From: an uncultured Granulosicoccus sp.
GTDB lineage: Bacteria; Pseudomonadota; Gammaproteobacteria; Granulosicoccales; Granulosicoccaceae
Direction: 5' to 3'
NCBI GenBank assembly: GCA_937991945.1
Contig: CALKLO010000093.1
Coordinates: forward strand, 1 to 54,603
DNA: 54,603 nucleotides
Part shown: positions 44,501-52,195 of the stretch, piece after piece
Layout: each line of letters begins with the position of its first letter
Numbering within the stretch: the first letter of the stretch is position 1
Position numbers and translations under genes: made by a program
The notes under the pieces: generated by a model
What the model was told of the DNA's origin: nothing
Database searches by the model: none
What the model saw: the letters and a program-made list of their open reading frames with translations, nothing else

Positions 44501-44941
44501 TTCGAGTGTGTGTTTTTGCTGTGTTGTAAGTAGGCGTGGTTGCTGATCTAACACACACAGTGTGCCTACGTGCTTACCATTGCTCAAGCGTAGTGTTGAG
44601 CTTGCATAGAATTTAATGAATGGCCCACTGGTGACGAGTGGGTTGTTACAACAACGAGGATCTTTACTCGCATCGACAACTTCCGTGAACCCATTAGGCT
44701 CGTCAGTATGAGTAAAGAATGAAAAATCTGAATGAGTCTGGGTTAGGTGCCCTAAGCCGATGTCTGATTTAAGCCATAGGCGATCATCGTCTACCAGTGT
44801 TAGCAAAGCGATTGGAACGTTGCACACCGTAGAGGCAATATTTACTAACTCATCGAAAACTGCCTCTGGTTCGGAGTCTAGGTTGTTCGAAGTCCTTGGC
44901 GAAGATAGTTGATTGAATTCTTCAGTGTCGACAATAGGCAT
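41597..44941 (-). CDS. GAF-PAS(x4)-GGDEF-degenerate EAL signalling protein
   Basis: An 1114-residue soluble protein. A GAF domain (25-160) is followed by four PAS/PAC units (about 170-285, 290-412, 420-540 and 550-672), a GGDEF domain (680-845) with an intact GGDEF at 762-766, and an EAL-like domain (855-1105). No RxxD inhibitory site precedes GGDEF (the R position is Thr753). The EAL domain reads EVL at 893-895, DHFG instead of DDFG at 1014-1017, and HVH where a catalytic Glu is expected at about 1072, although NLS, DITET and QGF remain. It is therefore probably a diguanylate cyclase with an inactive or binding-only EAL domain. No membrane segment is seen; signals are likely cytosolic. Confidence 0.88.
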   Translation of the reverse strand: MPIVDTEEFNQLSSPRTSNNLDSEPEAVFDELVNIASTVCNVPIALLTLVDDDRLWLKSDIGLGHLTQTHSDFSFFTHTDEPNGFTEVVDASKDPRCCNNPLVTSGPFIKFYASSTLRLSNGKHVGTLCVLDQQPRLLTTQQKHTLENLSNVAVKMLEARYVTRTLKERESQLSALSESAPLGICKSDITGSCDYVNSTWQTICDMSESEAMGFGWANAIHPDDKKSVYTEWSLAVGSHTAFDKEFRIKHKNGVIRHVRAISNAVTGESGQPVGFVGSLEDVTSHKIQQEALRKINTLLQQTGTLADVGGWELDLRDDSLIWSDQTCRIHGLTVDYAPHLETTLNFFAPEARPVIQEAVSRARRDGRGWDLELPLIKADGTSIWVRVVGQVEVNDGSPARIVGAFQNVTDRVIQQQAIEYAHEQITTATESGNIGVWDWNPGTNVLVWTPKMFALFGLNSENNKATYDLWSQCVHPEDRLSAINSLTNAVNDKQAKVFDSEFRILWPDSSIHIIRATAQITRDAQGNALRFLGVNWDVTPLHTLRSEIIKKHELLQVTLQSIGDAVITADNKGKITWLNPAAEQMTGWLSNDAIHKPVAHVFNIIAQSNRCELSSPIDACLLQEQVITPTDQTILIAKDGHELGIEESAAPIFNKSGDLLGAILIFKDVTEQRRRTNEMNYRATHDSLTGLVNRIEFESRLQLALDDAHKSTRTHSLMYIDLDQFKLVNDACGHAEGDLLLQQIAKLLSNNVTSKDVVARLGGDEFGIILDNVDTANAQAVAQRICQRMDEYSFVHEERRFRIGTSIGLVPLDTRWTNIEAATQAADSACYAAKDAGRNRVHVWFDTDKLVRARQEDTQWANKLAQAISNDGFVLHAQKITDLSAAHAGVYAEVLIRMDDEDGSLIPPNSFLPAAERFSIATRIDSWVLTQVTNELSNSVELSKVDTLCINLSAQSVGDLAFQEKTLTLLAQVGPEVCSRLCFDITETAVVTNFTDVANFIRQVRSLSVRVALDHFGANAPTYKYLNSLVVDFIKIDGEFIKGMRHNPIDASAVRSIIDVAQIMNISTLAAHVHSQETLDLVSDMGIQYAQGFYLHEPERFDAIFNSVASTVID

Positions 44942-45188
44942 TGGTAATCCCTCAGAAGAGCTTTGTTTGACTCGGACAGGCTAAATAGGTTACGTCTGGT
45001 TGCCGATGCAATATTTTCGAAAAAAACAATAAAACTCAACGATACAATTTGCTGAGGTCTATATTTAATAGGACACAATAATACAAGTCTTGCACTTGTT
45101 TCGGCCGTTAAGTTCAAATATAAAGTACACGGTATTTATGACAAGTCTGGAGTGTTACATGTTCAGGGCATGAACACGCTAAGTTGGT

Positions 45189-45725
45189 TTATTGAGATTG
45201 CTTGTGCTCAACCCAAATGAGCTCCTCTACTGGGAAGCCTAGTTCTGATGCGCGGACTTTAAATAAGTCGATCACTTTTGGGTCTGGTTTTGAAGACCTA
45301 GCCAGTAGCCATAGATATTTTTTGTTAAACCCTGATACAAAAGCATACTCGTAGTCATCATCAAGTTCGAATACAACGTAGCTACCGTAGAAGGGGCCGA
45401 AAAACGATACTTTCAAATGGCCAGTGGACGAACTTTCTACAAACTTAGCCGTTCCTTCTGCAGTGTTTGATTCTTGCTTGCTTTGTGAGTACCCGCTATT
45501 GAGAACGCGCACGTCGCCGTTATCCAGTAAGCTGTATTCAGCACTTACCTCTGATAGTCCTCGTTCAAAACGGTGATCTAGCCGTGCAATTTCGTACCAC
45601 TTTCCTAAATATTGGTCTAAGTCGAAGTTTTCAACAGGTGTTACACCCTTAGGTAATGATGTGCAGCTTGTTAGTGCAATGGTGATTAATAAGAGCACGC
45701 CTGTTTTTACGATATTGCTTAACAT
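45189..45725 (-). CDS. blc: Outer-membrane lipocalin (Blc-like lipoprotein)
   Basis: A 178-residue lipocalin with a lipoprotein signal ending LTSC, then the family GKWYEIARLDHRFERG block, SVKV-like strands, a KVSFFGPFYGSYVVFELDDDYEYAFV stretch that is typical of Blc, and YLWLLARS. Blc binds lysophospholipids and fatty acids at the outer membrane during envelope stress. ATG 45725 gives the lipoprotein signal at the N terminus. It is divergent from the hydrolase gene, with a 102-base shared upstream region. Confidence 0.88.
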   Translation of the reverse strand: MLSNIVKTGVLLLITIALTSCTSLPKGVTPVENFDLDQYLGKWYEIARLDHRFERGLSEVSAEYSLLDNGDVRVLNSGYSQSKQESNTAEGTAKFVESSSTGHLKVSFFGPFYGSYVVFELDDDYEYAFVSGFNKKYLWLLARSSKPDPKVIDLFKVRASELGFPVEELIWVEHKQSQ

Positions 45726-45827
45726 TGCGGTAACACCTAGTAGTTCGGAGTCAAACAGTTTATCGGCAAATAAAGTGTTGCTGGTGCGTTTAGAATAAAC
45801 TATTGATAAATATTGTAAGTTTTGATC

Positions 45828-46634
45828 ATGACGAATTTCATACAGACACACCGCTGGTTTCCTGACTCATACCCTGTGTCAGCTAAGGGCTGCCTATATA
45901 TACTGCACGGTACGGGTGAGCATGCGGCTCGTTACGCGCCATTAGCGTCTAGGCTGACGTCTATGGGGTGGGTTGTAGGTGCACATGATCACCCTGGACA
46001 CGGTTTGTCTGAGGGCAAGCGAGGGCTCATTAGCCCTGCGGGAAGTCTAGCTACTCAAGCAGCTATCCAGATACAAGCTTTCGCCAATGAGACCGGCACC
46101 ACACCTATCGTATTCGGTCATAGTTTGGGTGGTGTTTTAGCAACTGAGCTTGTGCTACATCATGGCCTAAAGGTAGCTGGTCTTATATTGTCGGCACCCG
46201 CGTATGTGCCTATAACAAGCGTTTTGGATAGGTTGAAAATACAGTTGTTGACTTGGTTGGCTCCTGAACTTTGCCTAGACTTAGGCTACGACGCCAGCAG
46301 GCTTACACACGACGAAACTATTAAAGGGTTGGCTCACGCTGATCCGTTAATACATGGTTTTAAATCAGCCACTCTTATTAATTGGTTAATACGATCGGGC
46401 AGTCGCTGTGTAGCAGATGCACAGAAGCTAAATGTGCCAACGCTTTTGCTTATAGCGGGAGCAGATTTAATTATTGATTCCGACAAAACGCAGGAATTTG
46501 CTGACCGTGTTGCTTCAAAGGAAATTACAGTGCGAAATTATGAGGATAGTTTTCACGAGCTTCTTAATGAGACACCTGAACGCCGTGAAGCGGTGCTGAT
46601 AGATATTGAAGCTTGGCTGGCAACTCAAGCTTGA
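45828..46634 (+). CDS. Alpha/beta hydrolase, lysophospholipase/monoacylglycerol lipase type
   Basis: A 268-residue hydrolase of the PldB/Hydrolase_4 group with LHGTGEHAARYA, DHPGHGLSEG, the nucleophile elbow GHSLGG (Ser99), a catalytic Asp in IAGADLIID and a catalytic His in DSFHELLNE. The family releases fatty acids from lysophospholipids or monoacylglycerols. The divergent lipocalin gene fits a shared role in lipid turnover. ATG 45828 is used rather than TTG 45822. Confidence 0.82.
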   Translation: MTNFIQTHRWFPDSYPVSAKGCLYILHGTGEHAARYAPLASRLTSMGWVVGAHDHPGHGLSEGKRGLISPAGSLATQAAIQIQAFANETGTTPIVFGHSLGGVLATELVLHHGLKVAGLILSAPAYVPITSVLDRLKIQLLTWLAPELCLDLGYDASRLTHDETIKGLAHADPLIHGFKSATLINWLIRSGSRCVADAQKLNVPTLLLIAGADLIIDSDKTQEFADRVASKEITVRNYEDSFHELLNETPERREAVLIDIEAWLATQA

Positions 46635-46733
46635 ATATTGTCAATAGTGTGTAGGATTGCGCTCTAACATTACTTCTTGGCTGAGGACAAAGAATTCATG
46701 GAATAGTTCCTTGGACCTGCGTGTTATTGATGT

Positions 46734-47279
46734 ATGAGCCCGGCAAGAATCACCTTTGAAAAACAATTCAACCAAGAGTTAGACGCTTTGTGGCGATTTG
46801 GTTTTCGTCTTACCTTGGGTTCTGATGCGGCCTCGCGCTTAGTTGAAAAAACACTCGTAAGAGCTTTGGAGCAACGCCACACCAGTGCTTCCAGTAGTCA
46901 AGTTCGCAGTTGGTTGTTTCGATTAGCGCATCGTATCTGGCAGAATGAAATCAGAGTAAGGCATCTTCGATTGTTGCCCTCTTTAGGTGCAGATAGCCCA
47001 ATGCTAGCCTTGCAAAGCTCTACGCACGACTCAGGCTCTTTGCCCCAAACTTATTCGTTGATGGATCAATTGCCGGAAGCTCAGCGGCTCGTTGTTTTAT
47101 TAGTTTATGGTGAAAGATTTTCCTATAGTGAAGTAGGTGAAATACTCGATATATCGGTTGCAACTGTTAAAAGTCGTTTAGTTTGTTCACTGCTTGTCAT
47201 CGGACGTTCACAAAAGCAGGCATCGCTAACAAGCCATTCACACCAGGAGATTCACGCAACAAGGGTCAAAGCTCCTTGA
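46734..47279 (+). CDS. ECF-type RNA polymerase sigma factor-like protein, copy 1 (degenerate)
   Basis: A 181-residue protein with sigma-2 (about 10-80) and sigma-4 (about 110-165) regions, homologous to the two following genes: LDALWRFGFRLT, VRALEQ, RSWLFRLAHRIW, NEIR and LPEAQRLVVLL. Conserved polymerase- and DNA-contact residues are altered. The DLVQ motif of region 2 is RLVE here, and the basic end of the region 4 recognition helix (SRLARAR in copy 3) is SRLVCSL. It may be a decoy, a regulator of its paralogues, or decaying. A palindrome GGAATAGTTCC lies at 46700-46710 just upstream. Confidence 0.75.
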   Translation: MSPARITFEKQFNQELDALWRFGFRLTLGSDAASRLVEKTLVRALEQRHTSASSSQVRSWLFRLAHRIWQNEIRVRHLRLLPSLGADSPMLALQSSTHDSGSLPQTYSLMDQLPEAQRLVVLLVYGERFSYSEVGEILDISVATVKSRLVCSLLVIGRSQKQASLTSHSHQEIHATRVKAP

Positions 47280-47465
47280 GGGCTAGCGCAGTCTATGTAA
47301 TCGACTCTATGAACGACGATATAAATACTAACTTCAATAAGAGGCTTGTTAGTGACTGCAATATCTTGGGTGGGTATGTGCAGACGTAAAAATGTTACAA
47401 AAAAGTGATATTTTGAGTCGCACCTCTAATGTGCTAACTAGTCATACTGACTTAGCAATCAGTGA

Positions 47466-48029
47466 ATGACGCAGACAATGCCAATCCAAGAAAATGATTT
47501 CGCGGAAAATATGAAGCAAGAGCTGACTGCATTGTGGAGATTCTCCCTGAGGTTGACCGCTAACACGGATGACGCTTCGGATCTTGTTCAAAGAACCTGT
47601 GTCAGGGCGCTTGAGCAACAGGAGAGCTATCTCGCCAACGAGGAGTTTCGTAGCTGGATTTTTCGGATTCAACACCGGATTTGGCTCAATGAAATGCGGT
47701 CTAGAAAAATTCGTAGCCATTGTGTCACTGATACGCTCACAGCAAATATCGAAGCATCAGATGAGCTTCTCGCATCTTGGGTTTGCGGTTGTTCGGGTCT
47801 TGTATTGGAGGCAGACTACTGTCTAACTCAAGTCAGTGCCGCTGTTGAGCAACTACCTGAGGCTCAACGTCTCATTACCTTGTTGGTAGTTGTTGAGGGG
47901 TTAAGCTATGCGCAAGCTGCAAAGGTGCTTGATGTTCCAGTGAAAACCATAATGAGTAGATTAGCCAGAGCCAAAGTTACCATCGGGCGTAAGCGGATTG
48001 TAAAAGAGCCTTCGGACGTCGCACAGTGA
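47466..48029 (+). CDS. ECF-type RNA polymerase sigma factor, copy 2
   Basis: A 187-residue ECF sigma factor. Region 2 has DDASDLVQRTCVRALEQ and FRSWIFRIQHRIWLNEMR; region 4 has LPEAQRLITLLV and VLDVPVKTIMSRLARAKVTIGR. It is closest to copy 3, and the two share an identical 16-base stretch (47700-47715 and 48802-48817), so they are a fairly recent duplication. The linker between the two regions contains an unusual Cys-bearing ASWVCGCSG segment absent from copy 3. No anti-sigma gene follows directly. Confidence 0.83.
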   Translation: MTQTMPIQENDFAENMKQELTALWRFSLRLTANTDDASDLVQRTCVRALEQQESYLANEEFRSWIFRIQHRIWLNEMRSRKIRSHCVTDTLTANIEASDELLASWVCGCSGLVLEADYCLTQVSAAVEQLPEAQRLITLLVVVEGLSYAQAAKVLDVPVKTIMSRLARAKVTIGRKRIVKEPSDVAQ

Positions 48030-48573
48030 AGGATCAAGTAATGGGTTTGGTGCTTCTTGCTGGACGATGCATGTACAAGGAGATAGCGGGGCTGCTTCAG
48101 TTCCTCCATTTGATGGTGTCGAAAGAGTTTGCTCGGTAGATACATTGACGAGATTGCGTGCGAGTAAACATAGTTGTCTCCAATGTGGTGATAAAAGTAT
48201 CGGCAGCATGTCAGTGCGCTAATACAAGTACTGTTTGCTCAGTCTTGCAAATCATGTGAAAAGGCGTGGAATAAAATCACTAGCTAAGGTGTTTTGAGAG
48301 CGAGACCCAAGTATTGACCGATTTTGGGATGCCGCTAAGGGATACACTGTCGTCACAGAACTCATGTATGCGTAACCCAATTTAGGGGTGCGAACTTATG
48401 CCTCCGAGGGGGTTGTCTCTGAGTTAGTGGTGGTGGCGCAACTGACCATAGGTGTGGAGTAGTTGTCAGTGTGGGTAACACGTTTTCGGGAAGTAATATG
48501 TACGGTAAGCAAGTATTGAAATTCACCGAGTTTGCCATTGTGCTGGCAAGCTTCAAGATCAGAAGATAATTAC
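48030..48573 (+). other. 544-base gap between sigma copies 2 and 3
   Basis: No convincing gene is seen. Two tiny open frames start here: GTG 48026 to TAG 48139 (37 residues, its GTG overlapping the copy 2 stop as GTGA) and ATG 48067 to TAA 48222 (51 residues, with one CxxC, CLQC). Neither resembles a known family or an anti-sigma factor. The remainder probably contains the promoter of copy 3, but I see no clear -35/-10 pair. Confidence 0.3.
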
Positions 48574-49146
48574 ATGGACGCATTAGGCGATGATGTTGCG
48601 AGTTTGCTTGAATCTGAGCTGAATGCGCTGTGGCGATTCGCCCTTAGGCTGACGGCTGATAGTGACGATGCTGCTGACTTAGTCCAGCGAACTTGTCTGA
48701 GAGCCCTTGAGCAGCAGCATAATTACCATCACAATCCTGCTGGGAAATTTAGAAGTTGGCTTTTTCGAATTGAGCATCGTATTTGGCTTAATGAGCTTCG
48801 CTCTAGAAAAATTCGTAATCACAGTTCCTTAAATGCCTCAAATTCAGCGGTTGAGTTCGAATCAGGACGTCTTTCTCCGCTTGGTCACGATGGTCCCGTT
48901 GATGCAATGGAAACCACGCACTATCTTTCTCAGGTCTGCGAGTTTGTTGAGCGCCTGCCGGAGGCGCAAAGGTTGGTCCTACAACTTGTCAGTGTGGAAG
49001 GGTTTAGTTATGGCGAAGCAGCAGAGGTATTAGACGTTCCAATTGGTACCATTATGAGTCGACTTGCTAGAGCGCGAGTCACTATTGGGCGATTCCGACT
49101 TGAGAGTGCTCTGCCAATGGTTTCCCAAAAAACGAACCTTATCTAA
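48574..49146 (+). CDS. ECF-type RNA polymerase sigma factor, copy 3
   Basis: A 190-residue ECF sigma factor from ATG 48574 (TTG 48532 would add 14 residues). Region 2 has DDAADLVQRTCLRALEQ and FRSWLFRIEHRIWLNELR; region 4 has LPEAQRLVLQLV, GFSYGEAAEVLDVPIGT and IMSRLARARVTIGR. All usual core-contact and DNA-contact features look intact. It is followed after 70 bases by the anti-sigma-like membrane protein, which is probably its partner. It directs a stress or envelope regulon that I cannot define. Confidence 0.87.
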   Translation: MDALGDDVASLLESELNALWRFALRLTADSDDAADLVQRTCLRALEQQHNYHHNPAGKFRSWLFRIEHRIWLNELRSRKIRNHSSLNASNSAVEFESGRLSPLGHDGPVDAMETTHYLSQVCEFVERLPEAQRLVLQLVSVEGFSYGEAAEVLDVPIGTIMSRLARARVTIGRFRLESALPMVSQKTNLI

Positions 49147-49216
49147 TTGTGAGTATGAGCGCGTTAAACCTACCGATTGTTAACAATCGCTGTCTTCAAG
49201 ATGTGAGTAAAAACGT

Positions 49217-50065
49217 ATGAATCCAACAGATGACGACTTAGTGCTCTATGCAGAAGGTGTTCTAAGTCAAGAACGTAGACAACAATTGATTGATGCGTCG
49301 AAAAACAACCCTGATTTGGCAGAAACATTGGCAGCCTTGGATGCGTCACGATTACCGTTCAAGCAAGCGTTTGACCAACAGGCTGTGCCGGCTGTGCCAG
49401 ATGCGCTAAAGAATTCGGTTCGCGATCTGATAAAAGAAAACGCTGAAAACAATCTCATTTCGGTGAGGGATAAGTCTACGTTTTCTCAATGGCCGTTGCG
49501 GTTTGCACAGGCTGCTTGTCTTGCGCTTTGCATTGGTGCTGGATACGTAACGGGGATAACCCAAGGTGACAATTTGAGTTTGGTTGCAGGTGGCGACACA
49601 GACACCGCAGGCCAGGGCGCAAACGCTGATTTACAAGTTGCCTGGGTTCAACGAGTGGTGGATTATCAGTCGCTCTATGTGGCTAATACTGTTGGAAATG
49701 TTGAGGTCGATCTCAACGCAAGTCTTCGCCAGCTGGAAAAACTGAGTGAGTCCTCAGGGATGCGGACTGCAATACCTGATTTAAGTGAGGCAGGGTACAC
49801 GTTTACCCGTGCCCAAGAGTTGGGTTTTGATGGCACGCCTTTAGTGCAGCTGGTTTACACAAAGGAAGGCCATACGCCTTTGGCCTTATGCTTTATGCCT
49901 GCTGATGGCGACAGCGATCAAGCCGCTAACATCGCGCAACAGCGCGGATTAGGTGCGGTCGATTGGATTGTTGATGACCAACGCTTTGTAATAGTGGCTG
50001 ATGAGAGTGTCGAAGCAATGGAAAGATTGTACAAAGCCACACAGGGTGTTTTTTCTGACGTCTAA
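49217..50065 (+). CDS. Membrane-anchored anti-sigma factor-like protein
   Basis: A 282-residue protein. The N-terminal ~90 residues are soluble and acidic, beginning DDDLVLYAEGVLSQERRQQL, like cytoplasmic anti-sigma domains. One transmembrane helix lies at about 93-112 (FAQAACLALCIGAGYVTG), and a periplasmic domain of ~160 residues follows. The HxxxCxxC zinc motif of ZAS anti-sigma factors is missing. It stands alone behind three sigma paralogues and could hold one or more of them inactive until a periplasmic signal arrives. A small GCCTG/CAGGC hairpin at 50074-50086 follows the gene. Confidence 0.75.
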   Translation: MNPTDDDLVLYAEGVLSQERRQQLIDASKNNPDLAETLAALDASRLPFKQAFDQQAVPAVPDALKNSVRDLIKENAENNLISVRDKSTFSQWPLRFAQAACLALCIGAGYVTGITQGDNLSLVAGGDTDTAGQGANADLQVAWVQRVVDYQSLYVANTVGNVEVDLNASLRQLEKLSESSGMRTAIPDLSEAGYTFTRAQELGFDGTPLVQLVYTKEGHTPLALCFMPADGDSDQAANIAQQRGLGAVDWIVDDQRFVIVADESVEAMERLYKATQGVFSDV

Positions 50066-50209
50066 ACAGTACCGCCTGCTTCAGGCTCACTATTTAGAAT
50101 GTGTAACTATTGAGTAAACTGGTTTGGCCTACTTGCACATAGCGCTTTGTGTTCCTACTCTGTTGTGATGCGTGATACGCAAAGACGGTACTTGAAATCC
50201 GTCTTAATC

Positions 50210-50233
50210 GCCTCAAGATTCAGGTGTTGAGGC
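50210..50233 (+). promoter_or_regulatory. Hairpin in the leader of the DUF533 gene
   Basis: GCCTCAA (50210-50216), a ten-base loop, and TTGAGGC (50227-50233) form a perfect inverted repeat 28 bases upstream of the ATG at 50261. It could be a leader hairpin or an operator. No T-run follows. Function unknown. Confidence 0.3.
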
Positions 50234-50260
50234 TAAACGTAGTCAACTTACAGGAACACA

Positions 50261-51019
50261 TTGATGGATGCTAAAGCAATACTAGACGGGTTGTTGGAAA
50301 AGTCGCAGCGTGCCACAACGGCAGGCATGCAGATGGCAGAGGAAAGAAACATTATTCCACCTGCTGGCGATGAAAGAACCGCTATGCTGAAAGGTGCTGG
50401 GGCAGGTGCGTTAGCCGCTGGAGCAATCGCACTTCTATTTGGAAGTAAAGGTACACGAAAATTCGCGGGTAAAGCTGCAAAGTTGGGTGGCACTGCTGCC
50501 ATCGGCGGACTAGCCTACAAAGCCTATACAGATTGGCAGGCACAACAAGCCCAGGCCGCGCAGTCAGCAGCGCCAGCGCAACTAGACACGAACACTATAC
50601 AGCCAGCATCATTGAATCTTAGTCAATTTGATATAGGCACTCCCATTAACGATTTGGCGGAGCAGGCGGCAGCCAAGCGTAGCGAAGCGTTAATGCAAGC
50701 TATGATTACAGCTGCACGTGCAGACGGGCATGTTGACGATGATGAGATGAGCATGATCACTCAACAAATCAATAACCTAGGTCTTGAGCAGGATGTGACC
50801 CGTTTTTTACTATCTGAAATGGGAAAGCCTGTTGATGTCGAACGTATTGCAGCATTAGCTGACACGCCTGAGACTGCGGCAGAATTGTATATAGCTTCAG
50901 CCATGGTAATTGACATGAACGATGCGGAAGAACGTCAGTATCTTGATAAGCTGGCAGCGGCGCTTAACCTCGATGCGGCACTAGTGGTTCAGTTGGAAGC
51001 ACCATTGCGTGCTAGTTAA
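50261..51019 (+). CDS. DUF533/TerB-like inner-membrane-associated protein (YebE type)
   Basis: A 252-residue protein. The N-terminal part has a glycine/alanine-rich hydrophobic stretch (about 44-66, GAGAGALAAGAIALLFGS) and KLGGTAAIGGLAYKAY, typical of DUF533. The C-terminal ~110 residues are a TerB-like helical domain with AMITAARADGHVDDDEMSMI and acidic metal-binding-like residues. YebE of E. coli is envelope-stress regulated; its function is unknown. An Ala/Gln-rich linker joins the parts. Confidence 0.8.
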   Translation: MMDAKAILDGLLEKSQRATTAGMQMAEERNIIPPAGDERTAMLKGAGAGALAAGAIALLFGSKGTRKFAGKAAKLGGTAAIGGLAYKAYTDWQAQQAQAAQSAAPAQLDTNTIQPASLNLSQFDIGTPINDLAEQAAAKRSEALMQAMITAARADGHVDDDEMSMITQQINNLGLEQDVTRFLLSEMGKPVDVERIAALADTPETAAELYIASAMVIDMNDAEERQYLDKLAAALNLDAALVVQLEAPLRAS

Positions 51020-51068
51020 CGGCATAAGGTATGGCAGAATGACTGCCCAGTAACCGTCTGATGCTCCA

Positions 51069-51407
51069 ATGACTGACCTACCTGCTTGCCCCCAATGCCA
51101 GTCCGTCTATACCTATAAGGATGGCACTATGCTCACATGTCCTGAATGCGCGAATGAGTGGTCACCTGCGGAGGATGCAGCCAATGAGAGCGCCTCAGCG
51201 ATCAAAGACGCGGTTGGCAATGTGCTGACCGATGGTGACACCGTTACGGTTATAAAGGATCTGAAAGTACGGGGAACCTCATCGGTAGTGAAGGTTGGAA
51301 CTCGCGTAAAGAACATTCGCTTAGTCGAGGGGGATCACGACATCGACTGCAAAATAGATGGCATTGGCCCTATGAAGCTCAAGTCTCAATTTGTCAGAAA
51401 AGCTTGA
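51069..51407 (+). CDS. yjdM: YjdM (PhnA-like) zinc-ribbon protein
   Basis: A 112-residue protein of the YjdM/PhnA family. The N terminus is a zinc ribbon with CPQC and CPEC pairs, followed by NEWSP, the [20 protein letters not shown] block and [14 protein letters not shown] at the C terminus, all diagnostic. Despite the old PhnA name, no phosphonate genes lie nearby and the role is not settled. Confidence 0.9.
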   Translation: MTDLPACPQCQSVYTYKDGTMLTCPECANEWSPAEDAANESASAIKDAVGNVLTDGDTVTVIKDLKVRGTSSVVKVGTRVKNIRLVEGDHDIDCKIDGIGPMKLKSQFVRKA

Positions 51408-51425
51408 ATTTACCCATCAATACCT

Positions 51426-51471
51426 ACGTCTTCATTAGAGCATGGAGACGTGGTTCAACCTGTTACAGGTT
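51426..51471 (+). terminator. Two hairpins after yjdM
   Basis: ACGTCTTC (51426-51433) pairs with GGAGACGT (51444-51451), with one G-T pair and a ten-base loop. A second perfect hairpin AACCTG/CAGGTT lies at 51457-51471 with a three-base loop, followed by ACAGACTTT. They probably end the yjdM transcript before the H-NOX operon. Confidence 0.4.
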
Positions 51472-51630
51472 ACAGACTTTAGCCATTGGGTGAGGATTGC
51501 TGAGCGAAAGTCTAGTGTTTGCGAATGTAAGTCCAGATTCGAGACACAAAAACGCTAATCTGTCGTTTATATTTGTTTGCCAGTTGCCGATATCAGGAGT
51601 GTGTAGTTCAGATCAGGTTAGGGCATTCCT

Positions 51631-52188
51631 ATGTACGGACTGGTAAATAAAGCGGTCGAGCAGTTGGTTAAAGTCAACTTCGGCGACGAGAGGTGGCAGG
51701 AAATTGCGAAGAAGGCTGGCGTTGACCAAACGTTTATCATGATGAAGCCTTACCCGGATCAAGTAACCTTTGATTTGGTTGCCGCAGCGAGCGAAGTGCT
51801 GGAAACACCTGCAGAGGATATCTTAGAAGCATTTGGTGAGCATTGGATCCAATTCACTGTCGATGAAGGCTATGGCAAGACCATGTCTTTATACGGTGAT
51901 TCTGTACTTGAGTTCCTGCAGAATATGGACAGCTTGCATGCTCAGATCCGATTGACTTTCCCTGAACTACGTCCACCTAAAATTTCCTGTGAGCAGAAAC
52001 CAAACGGCCAATTAGTAGTCAGCTACCAGTCGGAACGTGCAGGCTTAGCCCCGATGCTTGTGGGGTTGGTCAGAGGGCTAGGTAAGCGCTTTTCTACTCC
52101 GGTAGAGGTTGAATACTTGCCATGCACTGACACCGATTCAACGAGTGAAAATTTCCTTGTGACGTTCGCGCAGCAGCAGGTTGCTTAG
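51631..52188 (+). CDS. H-NOX heme nitric-oxide sensor protein
   Basis: A 185-residue stand-alone H-NOX domain. The proximal heme ligand is His103 (MDSLHAQI), the YxSxR heme-propionate motif is Y132-S134-R136, and the conserved Pro115 is present. The distal-pocket Tyr near residue 140 that supports O2 binding in some H-NOX proteins is not seen (Gly-Leu-Ala-Pro there), so it should be a selective NO sensor. It lies seven bases before its sensor kinase gene, and H-NOX proteins are known to control the adjacent kinase. It ends in Val-Ala. Confidence 0.93.
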   Translation: MYGLVNKAVEQLVKVNFGDERWQEIAKKAGVDQTFIMMKPYPDQVTFDLVAAASEVLETPAEDILEAFGEHWIQFTVDEGYGKTMSLYGDSVLEFLQNMDSLHAQIRLTFPELRPPKISCEQKPNGQLVVSYQSERAGLAPMLVGLVRGLGKRFSTPVEVEYLPCTDTDSTSENFLVTFAQQQVA

Positions 52189-52195
52189 ATAATCT

